Source: Alphaproteobacteria bacterium (lineage in GTDB: Bacteria > Pseudomonadota > Alphaproteobacteria > Rhodobacterales > Rhodobacteraceae). Taken from it: DNA of 37,117 bases. How positions within the stretch are numbered: position 1 is the first letter of the stretch; each line of letters starts with the position of its first letter. The position numbers were made by a program, and so were the translations under genes. Shown here piece after piece: positions 27,059 to 35,047 of the stretch. The stretch lies in contig JAJRPO010000029.1 of the NCBI GenBank assembly GCA_024280735.1, positions 1 to 37,117 of the forward strand, written 5' to 3'. The notes under the pieces were generated by a model, which saw only the letters and a program-made list of their open reading frames with translations, was not told the DNA's origin and searched no databases.

Positions 27059-27475
27059 TTGGCCCATACACGCATTCGCAAGTTCAATACCAGCGACACC
27101 TATCCCGAGCAAAACCTCGATAATGACCTGTGTCAGGCGGTGGTCACCCAAGGCGGTAAAACCGTTTATCTACGCGGCCAGTGCCCGCAAAACTTGGATG
27201 ACGCCGTCAACATCGGCAGCCATGATCCGGTGGCGCAAACCCATAAAGTAATGCAAAACATCAAGCAATTGATCGAGGAGGCCGGCGGCGACATGCAACA
27301 TCTGGTCAAGGTTGTCGTCTACATCACCGATGTGCGCCACCGCGAGGATGTCTACCGCACCATGGGCGAATACATCAAAGGGGTGTATCCGGTTTCCACA
27401 GGGTTGGTGGTGCAGGCGCTGGCACGCCCCGATTGGTTGGTTGAAATCGACGGTACGGCCGTCATACCGGAGTAA
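27059..27475 (+). CDS. RidA family enamine/imine deaminase
   Basis: A 138-residue YjgF/RidA-family protein. The conserved R123 in ALARPDWLVEIDGTAVI would bind the substrate carboxylate, with E129 nearby. RidA proteins hydrolyse reactive 2-iminoacids or enamines. Placed after an FAD monooxygenase and before DUF1028, it may clear an imine made in the pathway. The start is TTG at 27059, supported by GAGGAC seven bases upstream; no ATG lies nearby in frame. The next gene starts five bases after its stop. Confidence 0.88.
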   Translation: MAHTRIRKFNTSDTYPEQNLDNDLCQAVVTQGGKTVYLRGQCPQNLDDAVNIGSHDPVAQTHKVMQNIKQLIEEAGGDMQHLVKVVVYITDVRHREDVYRTMGEYIKGVYPVSTGLVVQALARPDWLVEIDGTAVIPE

Positions 27476-27479
27476 TACA

Positions 27480-28154
27480 ATGACATTTTCCCTTGTCGCC
27501 CGTTGCGCGCAAACCGGCATGTTTGGGGTGGCGATCGCCTCGTCCTCCCCCGCCGTTGCCGCACGCTGTTCCTATACCCGCACAGGTGTTGGAGCGGTTG
27601 CCTCGCAAAATATTACAGACCCGTCACTAGGGCCACTAACACTTGATCTGATGGGGCAGGGTCTGAGTGCAGAACAAGCAATTGCCGATATCGTTCAAAA
27701 CCAGAAGTTTACCGAATATCGTCAAGTGCTTGCGGTGGATAAGTTGGGCGGCACCGCGATCCATTCCGGCCCAAATTCACTGGGAATCTGGACACAGGCC
27801 ACGGGCGTAAACGTGGCATCGGGGGGCAATCTTTTGGCCAATGACGGGGTGCCACAGGCTATTGTTGACGGATTTCAATCGGCTTCGGGGCATATCGGCG
27901 ACCGGCTGATCGCCGCCATGCGTGCCGGTTTGGCACAGGGCGGCGAGGCTGGCCCGATCCATTCTGCCGGAATGCAAATTTGTGATCACGTGGCCTGGCC
28001 GGTTGCCGATTTGCGGTGCGACTGGACACTTGAGTGCCCGATTGAGAATATCGCAGCGGCATGGGAGATTTATCAGCCGCAACTGCAAGCCTATGTCCAG
28101 CGTGCCTTGGACCCGCGCGTCGCACCATCCTACGGTGTTCCGGGCGATGAATGA
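27480..28154 (+). CDS. DUF1028-domain protein (putative Ntn-type hydrolase)
   Basis: A 224-residue protein of the DUF1028 family. MTFSLVARC at the start exposes Thr2 as a possible N-terminal nucleophile, and GMFGVAIASSSPAVAARC, GAVASQNITDPSLGPL, GLSAEQAI and ASGGNLLAN are family-like. DUF1028 has been grouped with Ntn hydrolases; the reaction is unknown. ATG 27480 is used because the frame upstream runs through ridA. It overlaps the next frame's first ATG, so it is likely co-translated. Confidence 0.85.
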   Translation: MTFSLVARCAQTGMFGVAIASSSPAVAARCSYTRTGVGAVASQNITDPSLGPLTLDLMGQGLSAEQAIADIVQNQKFTEYRQVLAVDKLGGTAIHSGPNSLGIWTQATGVNVASGGNLLANDGVPQAIVDGFQSASGHIGDRLIAAMRAGLAQGGEAGPIHSAGMQICDHVAWPVADLRCDWTLECPIENIAAAWEIYQPQLQAYVQRALDPRVAPSYGVPGDE

Positions 28155-28165
28155 AGGGGGCGTCC

Positions 28166-29332
28166 ATGAAAACCCTTGAGATTCTTGACAAGTTAATCGC
28201 TTTTCCCACGGTCAGTGCCGACAGCAATCTGGCGATTATTGACTACGTTCAAGACTACCTGAAAACACGCGGTTTTGAAACGTACCATATTCCAGACAAT
28301 ACGGGCCTAAAAGCAGGGTTGTTTGCCCGCATTGGCCCCTCGGACAAGGCAGGTGTGATGTTGTCTGGCCATACGGATGTGGTGCCAACAACAGGGCAAA
28401 ACTGGACAACTGACCCCTTCAAGATGACCGTGAGCAACGGCAAAGCCTACGGGCGCGGTGCGACGGATATGAAGGGCTATCTGGCGTCGGTCATGGCACT
28501 GGCAGATCGGGCAAGCCATGCCAATCTGACGGAACCATTGAAAATCGCCTTCTCCTATGATGAGGAAATCGGCTGTGTCGGCATCAAATCCATGATCCAT
28601 CATGTAGAAGATACAATTGGCCTGCCGCGCTGTTGTTTTGTGGGCGAGCCAACTTTGATGCAGGTGGCAATCGGGCATAAAGGCAAGGCTGCATTGCAGG
28701 CGATATGCCATGGCATGAATGGCCATTCCGCCATGGCCCCCGATTTTTTGAATGCGCTACACTTGGCCTGCGACTTTGTAACCGTTCTGCGGGATTTACA
28801 GGGCGACTACGCGTTGAATGGAGCGCAGGACCCTGACTATGGTGTGCCGTATTCAACAATTCATGTTGGTAAAATGTCCGGTGGAATGGCGCTTAATATC
28901 ATCCCCGAAAGGGCAGTCATTGATTTTGAATTTCGCCATCTGGCCACTGATAATCCGGAATCTATTTACGCCCGTATTCTGGCTGCTTCCCGTGAGGTCT
29001 GTGTAGCACAGCAGGCGCAATTCCCCTCTGCCAAAATTGATGTGTTGCAACTGAACGCTTATCCGGCGCTTGATACGGATGTTAACGACAACATCGTGCC
29101 CCATGCCTGTAAATTGGCACAAGTATCTGATATCACTAAAGTATCCTTTGGCACCGAGGCCGGCTATTTCTCCAAGCATTTGGGTATCCCAACAATCGTA
29201 TGTGGACCAGGCTCGATGGATGCGCAAGGCCACAAACCTGATGAGTATATCGAACTTTCGCAATTGGCGGAATGCGATGCGATGCTCGAAAGGCTGCTTG
29301 GAAATATTTCAAGGCAAGTGGACGAGCGGTAA
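28166..29332 (+). CDS. ArgE/DapE-type deacylase (M20 peptidase family)
   Basis: A 388-residue zinc amidohydrolase. Metal ligands and catalytic residues are visible in LSGHTDVVP, YGRGATDMKGYL, FSYDEEIGCVG and CFVGEPTLMQVAIGHKGK. It would remove an acyl group, often acetyl, from an amino acid or amine. As argE it could be biosynthetic, but its place at the end of a polyamine catabolic operon suggests a catabolic deacylase (inference). ATG 28166 with AAGGGGG upstream is preferred to the ATG at 28151, which overlaps DUF1028. Confidence 0.87.
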   Translation: MKTLEILDKLIAFPTVSADSNLAIIDYVQDYLKTRGFETYHIPDNTGLKAGLFARIGPSDKAGVMLSGHTDVVPTTGQNWTTDPFKMTVSNGKAYGRGATDMKGYLASVMALADRASHANLTEPLKIAFSYDEEIGCVGIKSMIHHVEDTIGLPRCCFVGEPTLMQVAIGHKGKAALQAICHGMNGHSAMAPDFLNALHLACDFVTVLRDLQGDYALNGAQDPDYGVPYSTIHVGKMSGGMALNIIPERAVIDFEFRHLATDNPESIYARILAASREVCVAQQAQFPSAKIDVLQLNAYPALDTDVNDNIVPHACKLAQVSDITKVSFGTEAGYFSKHLGIPTIVCGPGSMDAQGHKPDEYIELSQLAECDAMLERLLGNISRQVDER

Positions 29333-29410
29333 ATGTTATTGGGGCTACCCCTTGGGGACCTCTGAACAAGGGCAATCAGTTGATTTCATAGATCGGATTA
29401 TTCAGAGGGT

Positions 29411-29725
29411 TTGTTGATTTTGAAGGTATTTGCGCTAGTGATCCGAAATGTAAATGGTGATCCACGTGAGTTGCACCGCTTATTCGCGCAAGGTGTTAAT
29501 CCATTGCTGGCCATACTTGGCGCCTTTGCAAGTGGGCAGGCGTTCAAAGTGAACCTGTTGGGCGATTTTCTCAAACGTTGGGATTTCCTGTCTGGTAGTT
29601 GTAACACAAGTTCAAGCCATGCTTTGCCATCCACAGGGCTGAAAACACCGGAGGGGAAGGCAAGAATTGCCCAAGTTCAGAAAAAACGCTGGGCTATGTA
29701 CCGTGAACTAAATCAAAAAATCTAA
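29411..29725 (+). pseudogene. remnant of an HGG-STG-KTPEG-type small accessory protein
   Basis: An open frame of about 104 codons has no strong start (TTG 29411 or GTG 29438). Its end, STGLKTPEGKARIAQVQKKRW, matches a motif common in small prophage/island proteins that normally have a CxxHGGxSTG zinc-finger-like stretch. Here the CxxHGG part is garbled (SCNTSSSHALP), so a degenerate copy is likely. The upstream half is not recognisable. It lies just past argE, at the entry to the accessory region. Confidence 0.35.
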
Positions 29726-29809
29726 ATCACTCAAAACTATAATGGTGGATAAAATGGGGGTGAAAGGTAATTTACTGTCATTAAGCCGCTGTTATTGCGC
29801 GAATAACAA

Positions 29810-29832
29810 GAGTGTAGTGGCGGAGACGAAGG
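29810..29832 (-). other. putative attachment core: tRNA 3'-end-like sequence
   Basis: On the minus strand this reads CCTTCGTCTCCGCCACTAC. CTTCGTCTCCGCCA has the form of the 3' acceptor stem of a tRNA (tRNA-Ser-like), but no T-arm or upstream tRNA body is present (TTAGTTCTAAGG replaces it). Such fragments are left at the distal end of islands integrated into tRNA genes. The intact tRNA would be to the right, beyond 37117, on the minus strand, next to the P4-type integrase. The stretch 29726-30458 holds no clear gene. Confidence 0.5.
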
Positions 29833-29872
29833 CCTTAGAACTAATGACGTAAGATTTTGGTTGCATGTAATT

Positions 29873-29912
29873 AAAATACCATCACAAAAATTAATACCAC
29901 ATAAAATACCAC
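29873..29912. repeat. three AATACCA direct repeats, candidate integrase arm sites
   Basis: AAAATACCA (29873-29881), AATACCAC (29893-29900) and AAAATACCAC (29903-29912) repeat in an AT-rich stretch 41-80 bases from the tRNA-like core. On the minus strand they read TGGTATT three times. Tandem short repeats beside an att core are typical arm-type binding sites of tyrosine integrases. Confidence 0.45.
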
Positions 29913-29946
29913 GCTAGGAAAATTCCAAGGACGATTTAAGCGTATT

Positions 29947-30051
29947 TCACCCTATTTGTATAGACAGATTTCTACCAACTGCCTTGGCATAATCGCGCAA
30001 CCTTTCTACGGAAACATTCCGGCCCGCCTCTATAGGGTGGTTGTTCCCCCC
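29947..30051 (-). pseudogene. possible C-terminal relic of an XRE-type HTH protein
   Basis: About 34 minus-strand codons ending in TGA encode NNHPIEAGRNVSVERLRDYAKAVGRNLSIQIG. The segment resembles the last helix of small XRE-family regulators or antitoxins (sxxTLxRYAxAxGxxLxI). Upstream the frame breaks with stops, so if real it is only a fragment. Weakly supported. The remainder to 30450 contains short frames I cannot assign. Confidence 0.25.
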
Positions 30052-30450
30052 GCGCGAGTTCGATTAATTGGGCTAGCATCCTAGAAGCTTGAAAGCCCTG
30101 CCATAGTTTTCAGTTTGTTGCCGGAGTTCAGAGCATATCACCCGCACAAAAACAGAAACACCCGCTGGAAGGTTGCTTATGCGGATTTCGCGCTGGGCTT
30201 CACAAATCATTTGACTAAACTTTGTTTTTCGAACTGCGCATTCAAGAATGCGCCGTGCAATCTGGGGCCATGTGGCCAAACCCATTGCGGCTCGATCTAT
30301 GCCATAGGTGCCTTAGCTTAATTGATAATGGCCCAACCAAATAGGCGAATAAATCGCGGCGGCTGCCCAGCGCCCCAAAACCGAAACCGACATGCTCAAG
30401 CCGCGTTTGCCCTGTAGTATTCAGATTTGCTGACCGAGCCGTATTTCCGG

Positions 30451-30470
30451 GGGGCCGCTTAAGCGGCCCC
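30451..30470. terminator. 20-bp perfect palindrome over the SGNH gene stop
   Basis: GGGGCCGCTTAAGCGGCCCC is a perfect inverted repeat whose centre contains the TAA stop (30459-30461) of the minus-strand SGNH-like gene. It can form a 9-bp G/C stem. No T-run follows on the minus strand, so it may act as an RNA 3'-end barrier rather than a classic terminator. Confidence 0.55.
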
Positions 30471-31271
30471 TTCTGACAGAGTGTCGCTCGGCTGGTTCCT
30501 AAGCTGACGCAAAATGGCGTCGAGCAAAATTTGTGAACCTTCCTGACTGATATGCCTAAAATCTCTTAAAGATAACTGAAAACGCAGCGCGGTACAAAAG
30601 CCGTCGTCGGACAAAAGTTCATCTGGGCAACTTATTAGTTGGGAACGATAGTTTGTCGCAATCAATTGAGCATAGTTTTGCTCGGCCTTGCGAAAAGCAG
30701 ATCCCCCCGTCTCGCCAGAAAGCAGAAGTTTTTTAGGGAAATCGCTTGATTGGCTTCGAGGTGGTGCAGCAACCGAAAATGTGGGGGTCTCAACATTCGC
30801 ATCGCGTAACTGCCCTAGAAGTTTGAAGTGATTCGAGGGGGCTTTTACTTCATTGAGCGAATAGGTTTCGGAGCAATAACGGCGAAATAAACGTTTGGAC
30901 ACTTGCCCTCGTGACCACATCAATGCAGTTTCAGCCCACACTTCCGGAATAAAAATTTGAAACCCGACGATTACTATCGCCGCATAGTCGTTCACATCGA
31001 CGCCATAACGTTGCTCAATATCATCGTAGCGACTTTTTGCTTTTTCGTACCAGGAAATAAAATCAAATTCCGAAGCTTTTCGGCGGCTCCGCAGAAAACT
31101 CATATTCTCCACGAAGCTAAATTGCCCCCCAACAAAGTTGACGAGGTTGTTTAGTGGCCCAGGCGCACAGAAAAACGCCGCATCAAATGGCGGGTTTTCT
31201 CCGTACATTTTTTTGAAGGCAATTTCGATACGAAAAAGGTGGCTATCGCCGACAAATAGAACTTTTTTCAT
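30459..31271 (-). CDS. SGNH/GDSL-like hydrolase partner of GSCFA protein
   Basis: A 270-residue soluble protein starting MKKVLFVGDSHLFRIEIAFKKM. GDSH near the N-terminus is the block I motif of SGNH hydrolases, which remove or transfer acyl groups on glycans or lipids. A matching DxxH block is less clear; LRDFRHISQEGSQILLDAIL near the end (D-x-x-H) could supply it. The start overlaps the stop of the GSCFA gene by four bases (ATGA), so the two are co-translated. Exact substrate unknown; a surface polysaccharide role is inference. Confidence 0.65.
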   Translation of the reverse strand: MKKVLFVGDSHLFRIEIAFKKMYGENPPFDAAFFCAPGPLNNLVNFVGGQFSFVENMSFLRSRRKASEFDFISWYEKAKSRYDDIEQRYGVDVNDYAAIVIVGFQIFIPEVWAETALMWSRGQVSKRLFRRYCSETYSLNEVKAPSNHFKLLGQLRDANVETPTFSVAAPPRSQSSDFPKKLLLSGETGGSAFRKAEQNYAQLIATNYRSQLISCPDELLSDDGFCTALRFQLSLRDFRHISQEGSQILLDAILRQLRNQPSDTLSEGAA

Positions 31272-32332
31272 TTACTGCTTTCGGCATAGGCTTCGAGCAT
31301 GGCTTCTTCGCAACCAACGTCGAGATCGGCATTTGGTTTAACTAGTTCGGCACTAAGCTTTGTTTTTTGTATTTTCTGGGCTGCCCCAATTGCAGAGAAA
31401 AAGGAGTTCATTACAAATTCGACGCCAGAAGGGTGAACATTGCGTTTGTTCGGCTCAAAGAAGATGGCACCAAACGGTGGTCCATTGATGATCTCGTATG
31501 ACGGAAAATAATCTGTATCAGTCCTAGTTCGCGCCAAATAGCCCGCAACAGCGCGGAGGATCGACTTGGATTCCATGGTTGCAGCCAAAACATGGTTTCC
31601 AGAATTTGTTGCCGTTAGCGGCACAGGTGACACGGTTAGGATAAATCGTAAATCCGGGTTCAAACATTTTGCAGCGTCAAGCGCAGTGCTCATTTTATCC
31701 AAAATAAACGAGTAATCCTGATTAAGGAACTGGTGCTGATTTGGGTCAAATGAACCCGCTGCTGTGCCTGGACACATTGGGTACTCGTATCCCGCTTTGT
31801 TGAACCAACTTTCCGTCAAACCCATTGTGAACACGAAAAAATCAGCCTTTACGATGCTATCGCGAAACAATGAAATCGTGTGATTGCGCAAAGATACCAT
31901 TTCCTCTTGGTTTTCAAACCCCCCATTTTCAATGGCGGGCCGAAATGGATCGTAAAAGCGCCCTTCACTTTCCCAAATTTCGTCTGGAGTCTCAGCCTCA
32001 CCGGATGCCCAAGAGATCCATTGAAGAAGTAGAGATGCTGTATAAATATTGGCGGTTCTGCTTGAAAAAATTCCATAATTCAATTCGGCGGCGGATTTCT
32101 CTGACAGATCTTGCGGTGCATTTTCGGTTATAAGCCAGTTGTAGCCCCGTTTACGTAGCGATTTTCCAATATGTTGGGCAAAGCAAGAACCGTATGTGCT
32201 AACTGCTGATTCTGGCGTGATTTTGAATTTAGGTTTCCATAGTTCATCAATCGAGAACATACTGCGATCCGCTATTGCAGTGCGCCAAAAGGCCCGCTTT
32301 TCAAGATTCATATATGGGTTTTTTTCGAGCAT
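31268..32332 (-). CDS. GSCFA-domain protein
   Basis: A 354-residue protein of the GSCFA family, named for the motif seen here in STYGSCFAQHIGKSLRKRG. Other family features: FVFTMGLTESWF, ILTVSPVPLTAT, DYFPSYEIING and HPSGVEFVMN. GSCFA domains are related to SGNH hydrolases and often lie near polysaccharide or sulfated-glycan genes, but the reaction is not established. ATG 32332 is preceded by CAGGAAAATAG. Base composition is more AT-rich than the operons to the left, in line with acquisition. It forms a two-gene unit with the SGNH-like gene. Confidence 0.8.
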   Translation of the reverse strand: MLEKNPYMNLEKRAFWRTAIADRSMFSIDELWKPKFKITPESAVSTYGSCFAQHIGKSLRKRGYNWLITENAPQDLSEKSAAELNYGIFSSRTANIYTASLLLQWISWASGEAETPDEIWESEGRFYDPFRPAIENGGFENQEEMVSLRNHTISLFRDSIVKADFFVFTMGLTESWFNKAGYEYPMCPGTAAGSFDPNQHQFLNQDYSFILDKMSTALDAAKCLNPDLRFILTVSPVPLTATNSGNHVLAATMESKSILRAVAGYLARTRTDTDYFPSYEIINGPPFGAIFFEPNKRNVHPSGVEFVMNSFFSAIGAAQKIQKTKLSAELVKPNADLDVGCEEAMLEAYAESSK

Positions 32333-32463
32333 CTATTTTCCTGAAACAATGTTTTCTATATAGTACTGCACTTAGCGGCGATTACACCTCTCAATGAGCA
32401 ATGGCAACGGAAATTACATCCATAGTTGCGATGACATGGGGTAAAGTCGCGCTGGGAAAGGCC

Positions 32464-32712
32464 CACTTTCTTTCGTAACGATTTGAATTCTGACCCAGGC
32501 ATTTCGGGCTTGCTGGGGATTAACACCGCGATACCGCCAGTCTTTTGGCCTAACTCGTGCCTGTGCTTGATTGCCTTGCGCGACAGGCGGTCAAGTCTGC
32601 CTTCGTGTTTGCTGGCATAATTCAGACCAGGACAAAGGCGGCATTTCACCGGACTGAGTATCGCGCACCGCCGACCACATGCAGGGCATAAAACTGGATA
32701 GCATCGCCATAA
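32464..32712 (-). pseudogene. fragment of a zinc-ribbon island protein
   Basis: In an open minus-strand frame, VLCPACGRRCAILSPVKCRLCPGLNYASKHEGRLDRLSRKAIKHRHELG matches a family of small CPxCGRR...CRxCxGLxYxSQxE...R proteins found in proteobacterial islands. The flanking residues (start MRLCLKLSANG, tail DFTPCHRNYGC) look unrelated, so only the core survives. It abuts the restriction-helicase relic; the two may have been fused by deletion. Confidence 0.45.
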
Positions 32713-32724
32713 CCTTGGCGTTTC

Positions 32725-33486
32725 CGGTTTTTGGCATCCGAGCAAACCGAATAGGCTAGGAAATAGTCCTCGCAATCGTTTTCCATTCGCGGACAGTTTG
32801 AGACATAAGCGCAAGTGAAGGCACCATATAAAGGATCATTTTGCCCTTGCCGCCCAATTCTCCTGCAATCTTAAAGCTGGTGAAGGTTTTTCCCGTACCA
32901 CCGGCCATAATCAGCTTGCCGCGGTCATCATGTGCCAGCCCAGCGCGAACGGCATCCAATGCCTCTTGCTGGTGTTCACGCAGGGTTTTCTTTTCTTTGA
33001 GGAAAATGCTTTTTTCGCGGAAATAAGCGGGCCAATCAAGGCGGCTTTTCTCAAGGTCCGCCAAAGCAATCCGGTGCTACTGTTTCCCCCATTTTCCAGC
33101 ATGGCTTTCAGATAGGCGCTAAAATCTTTGATCGTAGTGTCAACAATAACCAAACTGACAAAATCTTTGGTCGAGGCAGCGGAAACAAAGGAATCTATAT
33201 CCGACTTTTTGATACTATGGTCCGAGGCATAGAATTTGCATTGAATAGCGCAAAACCCTGATCCATCCGAATGGCGCGCCACAAGGTCAATTCCCGCATC
33301 GTTTGCTTTGTAACCTTGTTCTTTGGCCCAGTCTTTGAACAGCCAAACCTTGTCATAGCTTTGGCCCTGCAAAGTGTCATTTTCCAGAAATACTTTAACA
33401 AGTTTCTCGAAATATTCGCCCTTTTCAAATTCCGATTGAGATTTCAGGCGAAGAGATTGCAGAACTTTTGACAATGAATTTTGCAT
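32725..33486 (-). pseudogene. type ISP (LlaGI-like) restriction-helicase, frameshifted N-terminal relic
   Basis: The start MQNSLSKVLQSLRLKSQSEFE leads into an Mrr-type nuclease domain: GYKANDAGIDLVA and CAIQCKFY supply the D...QxK site. After codons around 33085 the frame shifts (GGGGG run) and a TAG lies at 33077-33079. It resumes as LADLEKSRLDWPAYF, then helicase motif I GGTGKTF and ILYMVPSLALMSQTVREW. A second shift in an A-run (32779-32782) restores NDCEDYFLAYSVCSDAK, after which homology stops near 32725. Intact relatives are about 1,500 residues, with ATPase and methylase parts. This copy is dead. Confidence 0.7.
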
Positions 33487-33546
33487 AATAACCCTTTTAG
33501 GTTTTCCTCAAGCCTATCTAAAGTAACCATGCAAAGCAAACGGGTT

Positions 33547-34569
33547 TCACTTTTTTGCCAGAGCTTTCATCAATTCCCCTTGCCGTCTTTCCGGCACGTG
33601 CAAATAGGCGGATTGGGTTGTTATTATGCTCTTGTGGCCCATGTTCTGCGACCAAGCTTTTTGTGCATCCAAAGGCAACTCAAGATCACTCAATTCCTGC
33701 CCCAATGTGCTGCGAATACTGTGCGGTGTGTATTCTGGTAATTGAACCATAGCAAAAGCATTGCGTAGGATTTTGTTGATTGGGCCAGTGCCGGAATAGC
33801 AATCCCGTGATAGCGTATCAAAGACAAACTTTCCCTGCACCAAGCGCCGTTCCGGTTTTGGGAACAAAGCATCCTCTTGGCCAAAAAGCTTGTCACTTCG
33901 TAAGAAATCAACCCACGCAGTGAAGCAATCCAGATAGGCAGGATCAACCGGAAAAAACCATGTGGTGAAAGTCTTGCTAAATTTTGTATCAACTTCACGC
34001 CCATACTGAAACACATTGCCATCAATAAGATTGACGTGTTTGAGTCTGAAAGATGCCACCGCGCCAATTCTTGCCCCCGTTAACAGGAAAAACGCGAATA
34101 TTGCTTTGTCACGTTTTTCCATCTCCGAACCGTTAGGCATTCCTTGAAAAGCATGAAATGCGGCCTTCATAGTGGGGAACTGTATTTGGCGCTGGGCATG
34201 GGCGGCGCGGGCATTTTTTGTGTTGTTATTGAAGTATTCAACATCGGTGTAACTAACAACAGATTTAAAGCCCGGCTGTCCTGCCAGCCAATGGAAAAAC
34301 CCCTTCACCAACCGCAAAGTTGCGTCGATTGTGGACAGGCTAAGAGGCTGGCCCGATTTGAGGTGACGCGCTTTTTCCAGATAGACCTTGAAGCGGCCTG
34401 CCTGATCCCTGTTGAACTTTTTGAATGGTTTGAATTTTGAACTTTCCTCAAACTTCACCAGTGCAGCGGCGGCCTTGTCGAGTGTTTTTTGATCCCGCCC
34501 TTTTGCCTCCTTCAAATAAGCCAGATAGCGGCGTTTAATTCGTTCGTTTTCTGCATGTAATTTGCGCAT
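33547..34569 (-). CDS. tyrosine-type site-specific integrase
   Basis: A 340-residue integrase. The core-binding N-half ends with TLRLVKGFFHWLAGQPGF. The catalytic half shows R in LTGARIGAV, H-x-x-R in PHSIRSTLG, a Gly-His in MGHKSIIT and the tyrosine in TTQSAYLHVP. It rejoins or excises DNA at att sites. ATG 34569 (MRKLHAENERIKRRY) has AAAAGGAC upstream and is preferred over a GTG at 34635 that would overlap the upstream HTH gene. It is the third gene of an overlapping three-gene unit on the minus strand; its target site is unknown. Confidence 0.85.
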   Translation of the reverse strand: MRKLHAENERIKRRYLAYLKEAKGRDQKTLDKAAAALVKFEESSKFKPFKKFNRDQAGRFKVYLEKARHLKSGQPLSLSTIDATLRLVKGFFHWLAGQPGFKSVVSYTDVEYFNNNTKNARAAHAQRQIQFPTMKAAFHAFQGMPNGSEMEKRDKAIFAFFLLTGARIGAVASFRLKHVNLIDGNVFQYGREVDTKFSKTFTTWFFPVDPAYLDCFTAWVDFLRSDKLFGQEDALFPKPERRLVQGKFVFDTLSRDCYSGTGPINKILRNAFAMVQLPEYTPHSIRSTLGQELSDLELPLDAQKAWSQNMGHKSIITTQSAYLHVPERRQGELMKALAKK

Positions 34570-34627
34570 GGTTGCGTGTCCTTTTCCAAGTGGTGGTTCA
34601 AGAGGGGTTCGGGGGGGTCCTATAGGC

Positions 34628-35047
34628 TTATTCACTGCCTCTTACGGCAATATCCAAAACCCTTGAGAAATCAGGCAAATGAGCTGCGTTGATAGTGCGA
34701 TAGCAGGCGCACCCACATTCGCCACACAAGGCCATCAGACGGGGGCCGGACACGGTGTCGGGGTAATAATCAACCATCATGCCGTAAGGCGTTCTAGGGC
34801 ATCTACAACGCAGACAATAAAGCTCGTTGAAGGCCATCGGGCGCTTGGCTTTGGCCTGCCTTTTGTCCAGAAAATCCAGTGCGTAAAACCCCATAATCAA
34901 GGTCGGGCGAATGTCATCAATGACAGGCAAGCCCTCCCTGATCCAGTTTCGCACAGTGGGCTGGGCGGTATGCGTCACATCCGCCAATTCCTCAACCGTA
35001 TAGGTCAGGTTTTTCTTGATGCCGCGAATGGAAATGCGCTTGGCCAT
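34628..35047 (-). CDS. HTH plus zinc-ribbon protein linked to integrase
   Basis: A 139-residue protein. MAKRISIRGIKKNLTYTVEELADVTHTAQPTVRNWIREGLP forms a MerR/excisionase-like helix-turn-helix. It is followed by a two-pair cysteine knuckle, CLRCRCPRTP and CGECGCACY, likely binding zinc. In alphaproteobacteria this family sits just before an integrase of the type seen here. The start overlaps the stop of the next upstream gene by one base (TAATG). It may direct excision or control integrase expression (inference). Confidence 0.75.
   Translation of the reverse strand: MAKRISIRGIKKNLTYTVEELADVTHTAQPTVRNWIREGLPVIDDIRPTLIMGFYALDFLDKRQAKAKRPMAFNELYCLRCRCPRTPYGMMVDYYPDTVSGPRLMALCGECGCACYRTINAAHLPDFSRVLDIAVRGSE

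Noticed and set aside
29398-29634. Minus-strand 78-codon frame in the region after argE
   Set aside because: Low-complexity S/N/K-rich translation; the opposite strand carries the better-supported KTPEG motif.
29760-29860. A complete tRNA gene at the att-like core
   Set aside because: Only the acceptor 3' end is present; no T-loop, anticodon arm or 5' acceptor strand can be folded.
30073-30285. A 70-codon minus-strand frame (ILECAVRKTKFSQMICEAQ)
   Set aside because: No recognised motif, no ribosome site, and it lies in decayed island DNA; not reported as a gene.
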